From Woronichinia naegeliana WA131 (GTDB lineage: Bacteria > Cyanobacteriota > Cyanobacteriia > Cyanobacteriales > Microcystaceae), in the NCBI GenBank assembly GCA_025370055.1, contig CP073041.1:2666001-2730000 (forward strand): 64,000 nucleotides of DNA, in the 5' to 3' direction. The notes beneath the pieces were generated by a model. It did not search any database. It was given only the letters and a program-made list of their open reading frames with translations, and was not told the DNA's origin. This document shows positions 52,577 to 60,834 of this stretch, in pieces. Each line of letters begins with the position of its first letter. The first letter of the stretch is position 1. Both the position numbers and the translations under genes were made by a program.

Positions 52577-53767
52577 ATGAGAATCCTGGTGTTAGCTTGG
52601 GAATTTCCACCTCGAATTGTAGGCGGAATTGCTCGACACGTAGCAGAACTCTATCCAGAAATTGTCAAATTGGGCCATGAAGTCCATTTGTTGACAGTGG
52701 AATTTGAGAACGCACCTCGCTATGAGTTGGTGGAAGGGATTCATATTTATCGAGTCGTCGTCCCCTCTGGCAATGACTTTTTTCACTGGGTTGCTAATAT
52801 GAACCTCAGTATGGATCAGCAGAGCCAAAGTCTGATTGCTCAAAAGGGAAAATTTGACCTCATTCATGCCCATGATTGGCTAGTGGGAGATGCGGGCATT
52901 TCCCTAAAACATCACTTCAAAATTCCCTTAATTGTCACTATCCATGCCACTGAGCATGGCCGCTATAACGGACTTTATAATGATACACAACGCTACATTG
53001 CCAGCAAAGAAGGGATCTTAATCTACAATGCTTGGCGAATCATTGTTTGTAGTAATTATATGCGTCATGAGTTGCAACGTGTCTTTGGTACGCCCTGGGA
53101 CAAAATGAGCATGATTTACAATGGCATTCGTCCCGACAAAAAAAAGCGAGATCCCAATATTGACTATCAGGAATTTCGTCGTCGTTTTGCCCACGATTAT
53201 GAAAAAATCGTTTATTACGTTGGCCGTATGACCTATGAAAAAGGGGTTTCGGTCTTGTTAACCGCTGCCCCTCAAGTTCTACAGCATCTCAATAACCATG
53301 TCAAATTTATTATTATCGGTGGAGGAGATACCGATCGCCTCAAACAGTTGGCTTGGAATTTAGGGATTTGGGAGCAATGCTATTTCACTGGTTTTATGTC
53401 GGACGAAGATCTTGATAAGTTTCAAACGGTAGCAGATTGTGCCGTATTTCCCAGCTTGTATGAACCCTTTGGCATTGTAGCCCTGGAAAGTTTTGCTGCC
53501 AGAGTGCCGGTGGTTGTCTCTAATACAGGGGGATTAGCAGAAGTCGTTCAACATGGTCAAACGGGGATTGTGACTCAGACCAATAATCCCGATTCCCTGG
53601 CCTGGGGAATTGTTGAAGTCTTGAAAAATCCTGATTCGAGCAAGATATTAGTCGAAAATGCGTATCAAGATTTGGACTTACGCTTTAGTTGGGAAAAATT
53701 AGCGAAGCAAACGATCGCCGTTTATCAACAGGTTTTCGAGGAGAGAAGCAACGTTCAGTGGCATTAA
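52577..53767 (+). CDS. glycosyltransferase family 4
   Basis: The likely start is the ATG at 52577 (MRILVLAWEFPPRIVGGIAR); a TTG 39 bases upstream is possible. The 396-residue GT-B enzyme has the N-terminal GGIARHVAEL acceptor loop, HAHDWLVGDAG, and the C-terminal nucleotide-sugar site VGRMTYEKG...FPSLYEPFGIVALESFA with the E-x7-E motif. The overall look is of glycogen-synthase-like or sucrose/lipid glycosyltransferases. Donor and acceptor are unknown. Confidence 0.92.
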   Translation: MRILVLAWEFPPRIVGGIARHVAELYPEIVKLGHEVHLLTVEFENAPRYELVEGIHIYRVVVPSGNDFFHWVANMNLSMDQQSQSLIAQKGKFDLIHAHDWLVGDAGISLKHHFKIPLIVTIHATEHGRYNGLYNDTQRYIASKEGILIYNAWRIIVCSNYMRHELQRVFGTPWDKMSMIYNGIRPDKKKRDPNIDYQEFRRRFAHDYEKIVYYVGRMTYEKGVSVLLTAAPQVLQHLNNHVKFIIIGGGDTDRLKQLAWNLGIWEQCYFTGFMSDEDLDKFQTVADCAVFPSLYEPFGIVALESFAARVPVVVSNTGGLAEVVQHGQTGIVTQTNNPDSLAWGIVEVLKNPDSSKILVENAYQDLDLRFSWEKLAKQTIAVYQQVFEERSNVQWH

Positions 53768-53807
53768 AAAATTCAAGCCTTTAACCAACCCTCGTCTCAT
53801 CTGCTTT

Positions 53808-53975
53808 TTAGACTTGAGAACTTTGGGCAATAATTTCCTCAGCCTGATTGGTGCAACAACCGCACTGGGTTCCTAGGCGAGTCTGTTCTGATAACCGAGC
53901 TACAGAAGACATGCCCGCCGCGATCGCTTTGCGAACTTCCTTTTCTGTAACAGCATGACATACGCAAATATACAT
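53808..53975 (-). CDS. bfd: bacterioferritin-associated ferredoxin (Bfd)
   Basis: A 55-residue protein, short enough to be missed by length cut-offs. It has four Cys ligands for a [2Fe-2S] cluster: CVC near residues 4-6 and CGCC at 38-41. The pattern is MYICVCHAVTEKEVRKAI, then RLGTQCGCCTNQAEEII. Bfd donates electrons to bacterioferritin heme to release stored iron. It is divergent from the two bacterioferritin genes that start 157 bases away, which strongly supports the role. The ATG is at 53973-53975. Confidence 0.93.
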   Translation of the reverse strand: MYICVCHAVTEKEVRKAIAAGMSSVARLSEQTRLGTQCGCCTNQAEEIIAQSSQV

Positions 53976-54131
53976 AGTTAATTAGCTCTATCTGGAGAAA
54001 GGCAATAATGGAGTGGGCTAAGGGGTAAACGTCAGTCCTTTATTGCAAGTAATTCTCATTATCCCGAAAAATATTCCAGCCGTCAAGTATGATAGACAAA
54101 GATTGTAAAAGTTCTAGGGAGACAAGACCGT

Positions 54132-54596
54132 ATGCAAGGTCATCCAGATGTAAAGCGTCAACTCAATGAAGCCCTTAAGGGTCAACTGACCGCTATTAAC
54201 CAGTATTTTTTACACGCTCGGATGTGTGGCAGTTGGGGACTTGAGCATCTGAATCAGCGCGAGTATAAATACTCAATCAAAGCCATGAAACAAGCCGATT
54301 TACTGATTGAAAGGGTTTTATTATTAGAAGGATTGCCCAATTTACAGGATTTAGGCAAGTTGCTGATTGGGGAAGATGTACCTGAAATTTTAGGAAATGA
54401 TCTACAAGTTTGTCAGTCCATGCGATCCGGTCTTGTAGCTGGTGTACTTACCTGTGAAACTCATCAGGATTACGTCAGTCGGGATTTACTCGAAAAACTG
54501 GTGAAGGAAACGGAGGAACAGATCGATTGGCTAGAGTCTCAACTTTGGTTAATTGAACAGACTGGCTTGGCGAATTTCTTACAATCAATGGTTTAG
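54132..54596 (+). CDS. bacterioferritin, heme-binding subunit type
   Basis: A 154-residue four-helix ferritin-like protein closely following the E. coli Bfr layout (AINQYFLHARM, LLEGLPNLQDLGKL, GEDVPEIL, DYVSRDLLEKLV). The heme ligand Met52 is present in IKAMKQADLLIE. By alignment with E. coli Bfr, the ferroxidase ligands Glu18, Glu51, His54 and His130 are Gln, Ala, Gln and Gln, so the diiron site is lost. It therefore looks like the heme-bearing, non-ferroxidase member of a two-subunit bacterioferritin (BfrB-like). Confidence 0.92.
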   Translation: MQGHPDVKRQLNEALKGQLTAINQYFLHARMCGSWGLEHLNQREYKYSIKAMKQADLLIERVLLLEGLPNLQDLGKLLIGEDVPEILGNDLQVCQSMRSGLVAGVLTCETHQDYVSRDLLEKLVKETEEQIDWLESQLWLIEQTGLANFLQSMV

Positions 54597-54617
54597 TTAT
54601 TTTTGAGGATTTTTTTG

Positions 54618-55085
54618 ATGAAAGGTAGTGATCAAGTTTTACAACAATTATCGATTCTCTTGCGGGGGGAGTTAGCGGCCAGGGATCAATATTTTACCCA
54701 TTCCCAAATGTATGCCGATTGGGGTTTAACAAAACTCTATGAACGCATTAATCATGAGATGCAGGATGAAGTTCAACACGCTGCGGCCTTGATTGAGCGT
54801 ATTTTGTTTTTAGAGGGAACGCCGGATTTATCCCAGCAGGATGGCTTAAATATTGGCAAAACAGTGCCGGAAATGTTAAGCAGTGATCTGGCTTTTGAAT
54901 ATCAGGTCATTGGCAATCTGAAAACCGCGATCGCTGTCTGTGAACGAGAACAGGATTACGAGACTCGTAACATTTTGCTGAAAATTTTGGCAGAGACAGA
55001 AGAAGATCATTCCTATTGGCTAGAAAAACAGTTAGGTTTGATTGAAAAGATTGGCTTGCAGAATTATTTGCAGTCTCAAATGTAA
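54618..55085 (+). CDS. bacterioferritin, ferroxidase subunit type
   Basis: A 155-residue protein from the ATG at 54618 (a TTG at 54603 lies upstream), 21 bases after the preceding gene. By alignment with E. coli Bfr, the diiron ligands Glu18, Glu51, His54, Glu94, Glu127 and His130 are all kept ([37 protein letters not shown]). The heme Met52 is Val. So it has a ferroxidase centre but no heme ligand, the complement of its neighbour. A mixed shell of both subunits is the known arrangement in Synechocystis (BfrA/BfrB). Confidence 0.92.
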   Translation: MKGSDQVLQQLSILLRGELAARDQYFTHSQMYADWGLTKLYERINHEMQDEVQHAAALIERILFLEGTPDLSQQDGLNIGKTVPEMLSSDLAFEYQVIGNLKTAIAVCEREQDYETRNILLKILAETEEDHSYWLEKQLGLIEKIGLQNYLQSQM

Positions 55086-55200
55086 GCATTCATGGTTAGG
55101 CGATCGTCTTTTCTTTTCACAAAGTAAGATTTAGGATGATCGCGCTTTGTGAAGTAGCGAAAGTGAACTATGAGATGGTTGTTATTTAAAATCAATAAGT

Positions 55201-55986
55201 ATGAATTATCCTGAAGATTTTATAAACAAAATAATCTGTGGTGATTGCTTAGAAATTATGCAATATATGCCTGACAAAAGTATTGATTTAGTGGTTACAT
55301 CTCCACCCTATAATCTCAAAAACTCCACTGGCAATGGCATGAAAGCTGGAACAAAGACTGGACGCTGGGCAGGGAATCCGCTTCAAAATGGATATGCTCA
55401 TCATCATGATAATATGCCCCATCATGAATATGTTACATGGCAAAAAAAGTGCCTTAGTGAAGCCATGAGAATTTTAAGGGATGATGGTGCAATTTTTTAT
55501 AATCACAAGTGGCGTGTACAGGCTGGTTTAATGCAGGATCGTGCCGATATTGTAAATGACTTTCCCATTCGTCAAATCATTATTTGGAAAAGAGCCGGCG
55601 GTTTTAATTTTAATCCTGGCTATTTTGTCCCAACTTATGAAGTTATTTATTTGATAGCTAAACCTAAATTTAAACTAGCATCTAAAAAAAACGGTTACGG
55701 TGATGTTTGGGATTTTCCACAAGAAATGAAAAATGCTCATCCTGCTCCTTTTCCTGTTGCCTTACCTTTTCGATGTATCGAATCTACAACGGCTCAAATT
55801 ATCCTTGATCCATTCTCAGGCTCTGGAACTAGTGCGGTTGCAGCAAAGCAACTTGGCCGAAATTATATTTGCATTGATATTTCGCCAGAATATTGTGAAG
55901 CAGCACAAACACGGATTGATAAGACACCTAACATTTTAGGTCAAGAGAAAATCCAAAATACTCTTTTTGATCTTTCACAATTATGA
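55201..55986 (+). CDS. beta-class DNA methyltransferase (probably N4-cytosine)
   Basis: The 261-residue protein has motif IV TSPPYNL (33-39) near the start and motif I DPFSGSGTS (about 203-211) near the end, with GRNYICIDISPEYCE after it. This order (IV before I) is the beta class, which methylates cytosine N4 or adenine N6; TSPPY favours N4-cytosine. The stop overlaps the ATG of the endonuclease gene by 4 bases (ATGA), so the two form a type II restriction-modification operon. It should protect the host from the neighbour's cleavage. Confidence 0.93.
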   Translation: MNYPEDFINKIICGDCLEIMQYMPDKSIDLVVTSPPYNLKNSTGNGMKAGTKTGRWAGNPLQNGYAHHHDNMPHHEYVTWQKKCLSEAMRILRDDGAIFYNHKWRVQAGLMQDRADIVNDFPIRQIIIWKRAGGFNFNPGYFVPTYEVIYLIAKPKFKLASKKNGYGDVWDFPQEMKNAHPAPFPVALPFRCIESTTAQIILDPFSGSGTSAVAAKQLGRNYICIDISPEYCEAAQTRIDKTPNILGQEKIQNTLFDLSQL

Positions 55987-56765
55987 AAATTTATACTAAA
56001 GAAACTCTTATTGAAAAGCTCAAAAGTATCCGCGATCTGGGTTTTATTCTTAATGCAAGACAAGGTAATCATGGTGGTATAGGAAATACCCTTGAAGATT
56101 TATTGGAAATCAAAGAAAATAATTTACCGATACCCAATGCAGCAGAATGGGAATTAAAAACACAACGCATCGGAACAAGTTCATTAACAACGCTATTCCA
56201 TCTTGAACCATCCCCCCAAGCATTAAAATTTGTTCCCTCGTTGTTATTGCCCAAATATGGTTGGCCACATCAAGAAGCTGGATTAAAATATCCAACAACT
56301 GAAATGAGCTTCCGCCAAACCATTCATGGACTTTCGCCGAGTGATAGAGGTTTTAAGGTAAAAATAGCTGAAAGTGAACAAAAAATTTTAATTTCTTTTG
56401 ATTATAAATCAGTTTCGGATAAACACTCTTGCTGGCTTGAATCAGTTAAAGAGCGGATTGGGCTAGGTGAACTTAATCCTCAACCTTATTGGGGGTTTGC
56501 TGATTTAGCAGCTAAAGCTGGAACAAAATTACGAAATTCCTTCTACGTTCAAGCTCAAATCAAACGAGAAAATGGTTTAGAATATTACCATTATCAGAAA
56601 ATCTTAAAGTTAAGTCGTTTCAGTTTTGACGGTTTTCTAAAAGGCTTGCGAGAGAGATTTATCCTAATAGATTTTGATGCCAGAACTGGACATAATCATG
56701 GTACAAAATTTCGGCTCCGGCAAAACCGCTTACCAGATTTATATGAGCATACTGAGGAAATTTAG
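55983..56765 (+). CDS. MvaI/BcnI-family restriction endonuclease
   Basis: The 260-residue protein matches the MvaI/BcnI family: QGNHGGIGNTLEDLLEIKEN, then EWELKTQRIGTSSLTTLFH with the E-x-K catalytic core at about 55-59. It also has FRQTIHG and DRGFKVKI, and the C-terminal IDFDARTGHNHGTKFRLR. Family members cut CCWGG (MvaI) or CCSGG (BcnI) as monomers, nicking one strand at a time. The likely site is therefore CCNGG-like, but the exact base cannot be read from sequence. It is translationally coupled to the methyltransferase. Confidence 0.9.
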   Translation: MKIYTKETLIEKLKSIRDLGFILNARQGNHGGIGNTLEDLLEIKENNLPIPNAAEWELKTQRIGTSSLTTLFHLEPSPQALKFVPSLLLPKYGWPHQEAGLKYPTTEMSFRQTIHGLSPSDRGFKVKIAESEQKILISFDYKSVSDKHSCWLESVKERIGLGELNPQPYWGFADLAAKAGTKLRNSFYVQAQIKRENGLEYYHYQKILKLSRFSFDGFLKGLRERFILIDFDARTGHNHGTKFRLRQNRLPDLYEHTEEI

Positions 56766-56896
56766 TATAATACAGCACCTTGCCTGATCACGGCGTACAG
56801 ACAAAAAACTAAGATGCTTACTAAGCAAGGCTTACAGAAAAAATTGTACATTAAGATCCCGATAAGTTCTGTATTGTCGATAGTAACTCACTAAGC

Positions 56897-56950
56897 CACT
56901 GCGATCGCCATTTTCCCCTTCACCTCACTAAAAGCGATCGCTCTCGAAAA
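56897..56950. repeat. HIP1 / CCCCTTCACCTC repeat unit
   Basis: A GCGATCGCCATTTTCCCC block followed by TTCACCTCACTAAAAGCGATCGC. This is one unit of the repeat family that forms arrays at 58283, 59162, 60108 and 61250. Confidence 0.6.
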
Positions 56951-57020
56951 AAATATTTTATATCAAATCAAGCAAGTTCTTGTGTAGAATAAATAGATAC
57001 GACTAGATGAGGTAACAGCA

Positions 57021-57266
57021 ATGTTAGTTCGCTATGCTTTAAGCGATTATATCCAAGAAGCTCTTACTATTTCTACTATTGAACAATTAGAAGATGGTAG
57101 TTATGTTGGTAGAATCCCTAATTGTCAAGGGGTAATTGCTTTTGGAAATACTTTTGCAGAGTGTCAGATTGAGTTGCGTTCTGCGCTTGAAGATTGGGTT
57201 TTAGTGGGTTTAAAATTAGGTCATACTTTGCCTGTTATTGCAGGAATTGATTTGAATCAGGAATAG
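57021..57266 (+). CDS. hicB: HicB-like antitoxin
   Basis: An 81-residue protein with the partial RNase H-like HicB fold: YIQEALTISTIEQLEDGSYV, GRIPNCQGVIAFGNTFAECQ, IELRSALEDWVLVGLKLGHT. It neutralises HicA and can repress the operon. It is followed after 4 bases by hicA, in the order antitoxin then toxin. Confidence 0.9.
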   Translation: MLVRYALSDYIQEALTISTIEQLEDGSYVGRIPNCQGVIAFGNTFAECQIELRSALEDWVLVGLKLGHTLPVIAGIDLNQE

Positions 57267-57270
57267 ATTA

Positions 57271-57501
57271 ATGAGTCGCCTAAGTCCCTGTAAACGAAAA
57301 GATTTTATCAATAAGTTGCGTAAGTTGGGTTTCGAGGGGCCAAAATCCGGCACAAGACATCAGTTTATGATTTATCAACAATGCCGTCTAACAGTTCCTT
57401 CTAATTCTGAATATTCTGTCCCTCAATTAAAAATGATGATTCGAGAAGTTGAAGCCATTATTTACCGTCAAATAGATGTTGATGAATGGAACAGACTTTA
57501 A
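57271..57501 (+). CDS. hicA: HicA-like mRNA interferase toxin
   Basis: A 76-residue double-stranded-RNA-binding-fold toxin: LSPCKRKDFINKLRKLGFEG, then the catalytic His30 in SGTRHQFM, and LTVPSNSEYSVPQLKMMIRE. HicA cleaves mRNA. Coupled to hicB. Confidence 0.9.
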   Translation: MSRLSPCKRKDFINKLRKLGFEGPKSGTRHQFMIYQQCRLTVPSNSEYSVPQLKMMIREVEAIIYRQIDVDEWNRL

Positions 57502-57817
57502 ATCGTCCTTTCCAATGATCACCGATTAAGAAAAACTTTGTAATTCACAAAAAGCGATCGCTATACCGCAAATCCTTTAACAGATAGATAATTGAGGAGA
57601 TTGTGCTTCACCAGAGAAGGCGATCGCAGTAACTCAACGAATTAGCTAAAAACAGAGTTATAATTCTCCTACAAGATCAGTAATCAAGCTTGAGTCGTTA
57701 CGCAGTAATCCACAATGAGGTTATCATTGACCCCAGTTTGGTTGCGTTCCTTAACTAAACCTACTCGGCGATCGCAATCCTTGCCCTCCCTGACCAAGAA
57801 GAAACCGAGGTAAACCA
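57502..57817. other. intergenic region after hicA
   Basis: About 316 bases. It contains three HIP1-like octamers. Just before the next gene there are two short frames on the plus strand (reading as RYAVIHNEVIIDPSLVAFLN and AILALPDQEETEVNQ, each closed by a stop) that look like decayed protein ends. No regulator site is evident. Confidence 0.3.
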
Positions 57818-58102
57818 ATGACAGACAGTGACAACCAACGTCTAGACCGCATCGAAAAATTAATAGAATCAAACGCCAAAAGCATTGAGGCGATCGCCAG
57901 TAGTATTGCCCAAGACCGTGAAGAAGCAAAAAAAATAAGAGACACCCAAAGAAAAGACCGCGCTCATGTCTTTGAATGGATGTCTCGCTTGGCCGCCGCT
58001 CAAGCTGATTATTATGAAGCTCAATCTGACTATCTTCGCCATGTGGAACAAATAGATGATAGGTTGACCGAACTTTTAACCCGACTAACACCGAATCCTT
58101 AA
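57818..58102 (+). CDS. small coiled-coil protein, family unknown
   Basis: A 94-residue charged helical protein (NQRLDRIEKLIESNAKSIEA, IASSIAQDREEAKK, LRHVEQIDDRLTELLTRL). Small proteins of this type are common and multicopy in cyanobacteria. Function is unknown. A GAGGTAAACC sequence precedes the ATG. Confidence 0.65.
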   Translation: MTDSDNQRLDRIEKLIESNAKSIEAIASSIAQDREEAKKIRDTQRKDRAHVFEWMSRLAAAQADYYEAQSDYLRHVEQIDDRLTELLTRLTPNP

Positions 58103-58496
58103 CAGACTCGATAACAAAAAAACCTTAACCCAGTGTTAGGGGTTCTTTATTTTATCCCCTTCTATTTTTGAACTTTCTAATCTGTCGAGTTCATCATCAA
58201 TGGTTATGAGTGGGCTGGTGGTTGCCATCAGTTTCGTTTTTTTCCGTTGAGCAATCCTTCGTTTCTATGCCATCATTTAAGATTAAAAAGCGATCGCCTT
58301 TTCCAATCTCATACCCACAAAAAAAGATCGCAGCTTTCCCCTTCAACCTCCAAAACGATCAAAATTTTCCCCTTCACCTTACAAAATCGCCGTTTTCTCC
58401 TTCACCTCTCAAAAATGATCGCCGCTTTCCCCTTCACCTCACCAAAAGCGATCGCATTTAGAAAAAGCACTTGAATATAATCTAAAATATTGGACT
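58103..58496. repeat. HIP1 / CCCCTTCACC repeat array 1
   Basis: From about 58283 to 58460 the sequence alternates HIP1-type cores (GCGATCGC or its one-off variants GATCGC) with TTTCCCCTTCACCTCNCAAAA spacers, five or so degenerate units. The unit is not CRISPR-like: there are no unique spacers and repeat lengths vary. No gene is seen in this stretch; the frames that are open across it are the repeats themselves. Bases 58103-58282 hold only a short hairpin near 58127-58150 that may be a terminator. Confidence 0.6.
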
Positions 58497-58919
58497 TTAT
58501 AACATCCTTAAAAAAAGTGAAGGACTCAGAATTTGTGTACCGTGAAAATATTTTAGCGGGAGTAAATGCCGCCGATCTAAACTGACTAAATAATTTGCTT
58601 TTGCTTCGTAAGCAGCCGCTAAAAAAATATTGTCGTTGGGATCTATATTGTCCAAAATTGTTGTTTCATAAGCTCCAGGAATAAACAAGCTGGTTTTTGC
58701 AATTACTGTAATTAACGATTGAATATCAAGTAAAGAAATGCCTTGCCGATTTAAGATAACTATCAATTCTTGTAACAGTTGAGGAGACATAATAAGGGTA
58801 AATTGGCTGTTGCGCCAGGCATCTAATACTTGAGGTGGAGAACTCTGAGAATTTTTGCTGAGTAGTGCGGCAACAAATACGGAGGTATCGAGAATAACTT
58901 TAGGGAGTGATTGGGTCAC
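58497..58919 (-). CDS. PIN-domain toxin, copy 1
   Basis: A 140-residue PIN-family RNase. It has KVILDTSVFVAALLS with the first Asp, MSPQLLQELIVIL with the Glu, IDPNDNIFLAAAYEA with Asp/Asn residues, and NYLVSLDRRHLLPLK with Asp. It overlaps the upstream antitoxin gene by 20 bases. The whole protein is repeated without change 945 bases away. Confidence 0.9.
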   Translation of the reverse strand: MTQSLPKVILDTSVFVAALLSKNSQSSPPQVLDAWRNSQFTLIMSPQLLQELIVILNRQGISLLDIQSLITVIAKTSLFIPGAYETTILDNIDPNDNIFLAAAYEAKANYLVSLDRRHLLPLKYFHGTQILSPSLFLRML

Positions 58920-59130
58920 GGTTGGCTATTTTAGTACGAATACTATCAAGTTCTGACCAGATTTTTTCGGGGGACTGATGGCCAGATTCTTCGGCAAGTT
59001 TCCAGGCTTTAGCGATAATAGCATCCGCGATCGCCAATTCTGTTGAGGTAGTCGGCGGCATATTTTGAGTACCGAAATTTTGAAAGTCTTCTAATTCGGC
59101 GGGGGTTAGGATGAGTTCTTGAGTCTGCAT
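58900..59130 (-). CDS. putative antitoxin of the PIN module, copy 1
   Basis: A 76-residue acidic helical protein (TPAELEDFQNFGTQNMPPTT, AIADAIIAKAWKLAEESGHQ, IWSELDSIRTKIANRD). It sits immediately before a PIN toxin with a 20-base overlap, the usual antitoxin position. The family is not recognised by sequence. Confidence 0.75.
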   Translation of the reverse strand: MQTQELILTPAELEDFQNFGTQNMPPTTSTELAIADAIIAKAWKLAEESGHQSPEKIWSELDSIRTKIANRDPITP

Positions 59131-59139
59131 GGCAATCTT

Positions 59140-59441
59140 TCGCTTTTGACTCTATGATATCTTTTACCGAGAGCGATCGCCCCCTCAACACCCAAAACAT
59201 CATGATCCCCTAGAAATAACGACTCACAGAAATAGCGATCGCCTTTTCCAATCTCATACCCACAAAAAAAGATCGCAGCTTTTCCCTTCAACCTCCAAAA
59301 CGATCGAAATTTTCCCCTTCACCTTACAAAAATCGCCGTTTTCTCCTTCACCTCTCAAAAATGATCGCTGTTTTCCCCTTCACCTCCCAAGAACGATCGC
59401 ATTTAGAAAAAGCACTTGAATATAATCTAAAATATTGAACT
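59140..59441. repeat. HIP1 / CCCCTTCACC repeat array 2
   Basis: Includes the second copy of the array (59235-59405), which differs from array 1 by single-base indels in A-runs, plus HIP1 octamers at 59174 and 59235. No gene. Confidence 0.6.
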
Positions 59442-59864
59442 TTATAACATCCTTAAAAAAAGTGAAGGACTCAGAATTTGTGTACCGTGAAAATATTTTA
59501 GAGGGAGTAAATGCCGCCGATCTAAACTGACTAAATAATTTGCTTTTGCTTCGTAAGCAGCCGCTAAAAAAATATTGTCGTTGGGATCTATATTGTCCAA
59601 AATTGTTGTTTCATAAGCTCCAGGAATAAACAAGCTGGTTTTTGCAATTACTGTAATTAACGATTGAATATCAAGTAAAGAAATGCCTTGCCGATTTAAG
59701 ATAACTATCAATTCTTGTAACAGTTGAGGAGACATGATAAGGGTAAATTGGCTGTTGCGCCAGGCATCTAATACTTGAGGTGGAGAACTCTGAGAATTTT
59801 TGCTGAGTAGTGCGGCAACAAATACGGAGGTATCGAGAATAACTTTAGGGAGTGATTGGGTCAC
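59442..59864 (-). CDS. PIN-domain toxin, copy 2
   Basis: Protein identical to the 58497-58919 copy, with few silent changes. It overlaps its antitoxin gene by 20 bases. Recent duplication or ongoing gene conversion would explain the identity. Confidence 0.9.
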   Translation of the reverse strand: MTQSLPKVILDTSVFVAALLSKNSQSSPPQVLDAWRNSQFTLIMSPQLLQELIVILNRQGISLLDIQSLITVIAKTSLFIPGAYETTILDNIDPNDNIFLAAAYEAKANYLVSLDRRHLLPLKYFHGTQILSPSLFLRML

Positions 59865-60075
59865 GGTTGGCTATTTTAGTACGAATACTATCAAGTTCTG
59901 ACCAGATTTTTTCGGGGGACTGATGGCCAGATTCTTCGGCAAGTTTCCAGGCTTTAGCGATAATAGCATCCGCGATCGCCAATTCTGTTGAGGTAGTCGG
60001 CGGCATACTTTGAGTACCGAAATGTTGAAAGTCTTCTAATTCGGCGGGGGTTAGGATGAGTTCTTGAGTCTGCAT
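59845..60075 (-). CDS. putative antitoxin of the PIN module, copy 2
   Basis: A 76-residue antitoxin identical to copy 1 except at two residues: FGTQ is preceded by His rather than Asn (DFQHFGTQ), and NMPP is SMPP. The two copies should cross-neutralise. Confidence 0.75.
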   Translation of the reverse strand: MQTQELILTPAELEDFQHFGTQSMPPTTSTELAIADAIIAKAWKLAEESGHQSPEKIWSELDSIRTKIANRDPITP

Positions 60076-60084
60076 GGCAATCTT

Positions 60085-60280
60085 TAACTTTTGACTCTAT
60101 GATAGCTTTTACCGAGAGTAATCGCCGCTTTCCCCTTCAACCTCCAAAATGATCGCCACCTCCAATCTCATCCCCACAAAAAGCGATCGCCTAACAATCA
60201 TGACTCACAGGAATAGCGATCGCCCCTCCAATCCCATCTCTACAAAAAGCGATCGCCAATTGCGGAATTAACAATTATAT
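60085..60280. repeat. HIP1 / CCCCTTCACC repeat array 3
   Basis: Another set of HIP1-type cores with TTCCCCTTCAACCTCC and CCAATCTCAT spacers between the second PIN module and the RelE/YafQ-like module. A short block ACTCACAGGAATAGCGATCGC matches 59222-59242. Confidence 0.55.
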
Positions 60281-60565
60281 TTAATAAACCTCATCGTGAG
60301 TTCCAATATCAATTAGGTTAATTTCTTCGTCTTTGGTTTCAGGATTTTGTTCAAAATTAAAGATAATTCGGCAATTATACTCAACAGAAAAAGCCCAAGC
60401 ACCTGATAATTTTCCTTTTAATTTATGAGTGCGTAATATTGGATTATAGGGATTGTCAGCAAGTAGTCTTAATTTGGCTTCTATTTTCGATTTTAATTCG
60501 GGTTGTCGTTTAATCGTTGTTTTAAAAGCGCGTTTAAATGATTGGCTAAAAACTAAGTTAATCAT
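60281..60565 (-). CDS. RelE/YafQ-like mRNA interferase toxin
   Basis: The 94-residue protein has the RelE-superfamily pattern: FSQSFKRAFKTTIKRQPELK, LRTHKLKGKLSGAWAFSVEY, NCRIIFNFEQNPET and the end INLIDIGTHDEVY typical of the YafQ-type branch. It cleaves mRNA in the ribosome by family inference. It overlaps the antitoxin gene upstream by 8 bases. Confidence 0.85.
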   Translation of the reverse strand: MINLVFSQSFKRAFKTTIKRQPELKSKIEAKLRLLADNPYNPILRTHKLKGKLSGAWAFSVEYNCRIIFNFEQNPETKDEEINLIDIGTHDEVY

Positions 60566-60797
60566 TGTTCAGTTCGGCAATAATGTCATCAACATTTCCT
60601 CGAAAAACATTACCATTTTGATAGTCTTGTCGAGCTTGAGAAATATTTTGAGCAATTTGTTCTCGTCTTTTTTCGATTTGCCGATGTTTAACAATATTGA
60701 TCAAGTCGTCTTGTTCATCAAAAGAGAGATAGTCAATCATTTCTAAGATTTTACTAAATTGCATGGTTTGCGGCATTGTTACTTTCCTCTTTTTCAA
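60558..60797 (-). CDS. antitoxin of the RelE/YafQ-like module
   Basis: A 79-residue protein; the more likely start is the ATG 21 bases in (MPQTMQFSKILEMIDYLS). Helical with a charged middle (IEKRREQIAQNISQARQDYQ) and a C-terminal ADDIIAEL-like end (NVDDIIAELNND) that probably wraps the toxin. Confidence 0.75.
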   Translation of the reverse strand: MKKRKVTMPQTMQFSKILEMIDYLSFDEQDDLINIVKHRQIEKRREQIAQNISQARQDYQNGNVFRGNVDDIIAELNND

Positions 60798-60834
60798 TAC
60801 AAGCTTTTATTTTACCCAAAAAATGGGTTTAAAG

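Larger units (their letters stand above)
58289..60118. repeat. tandem duplication of a PIN TA module (two units of about 885-945 bp)
   Basis: 58289-59173 and 59235-60118 are near-identical, including the repeat array, the PIN gene and the antitoxin gene. The offset of the PIN genes is exactly 945 bases. Toxin proteins are identical; antitoxins differ at two residues. A few single-base indels lie in the non-coding array. Confidence 0.93.
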
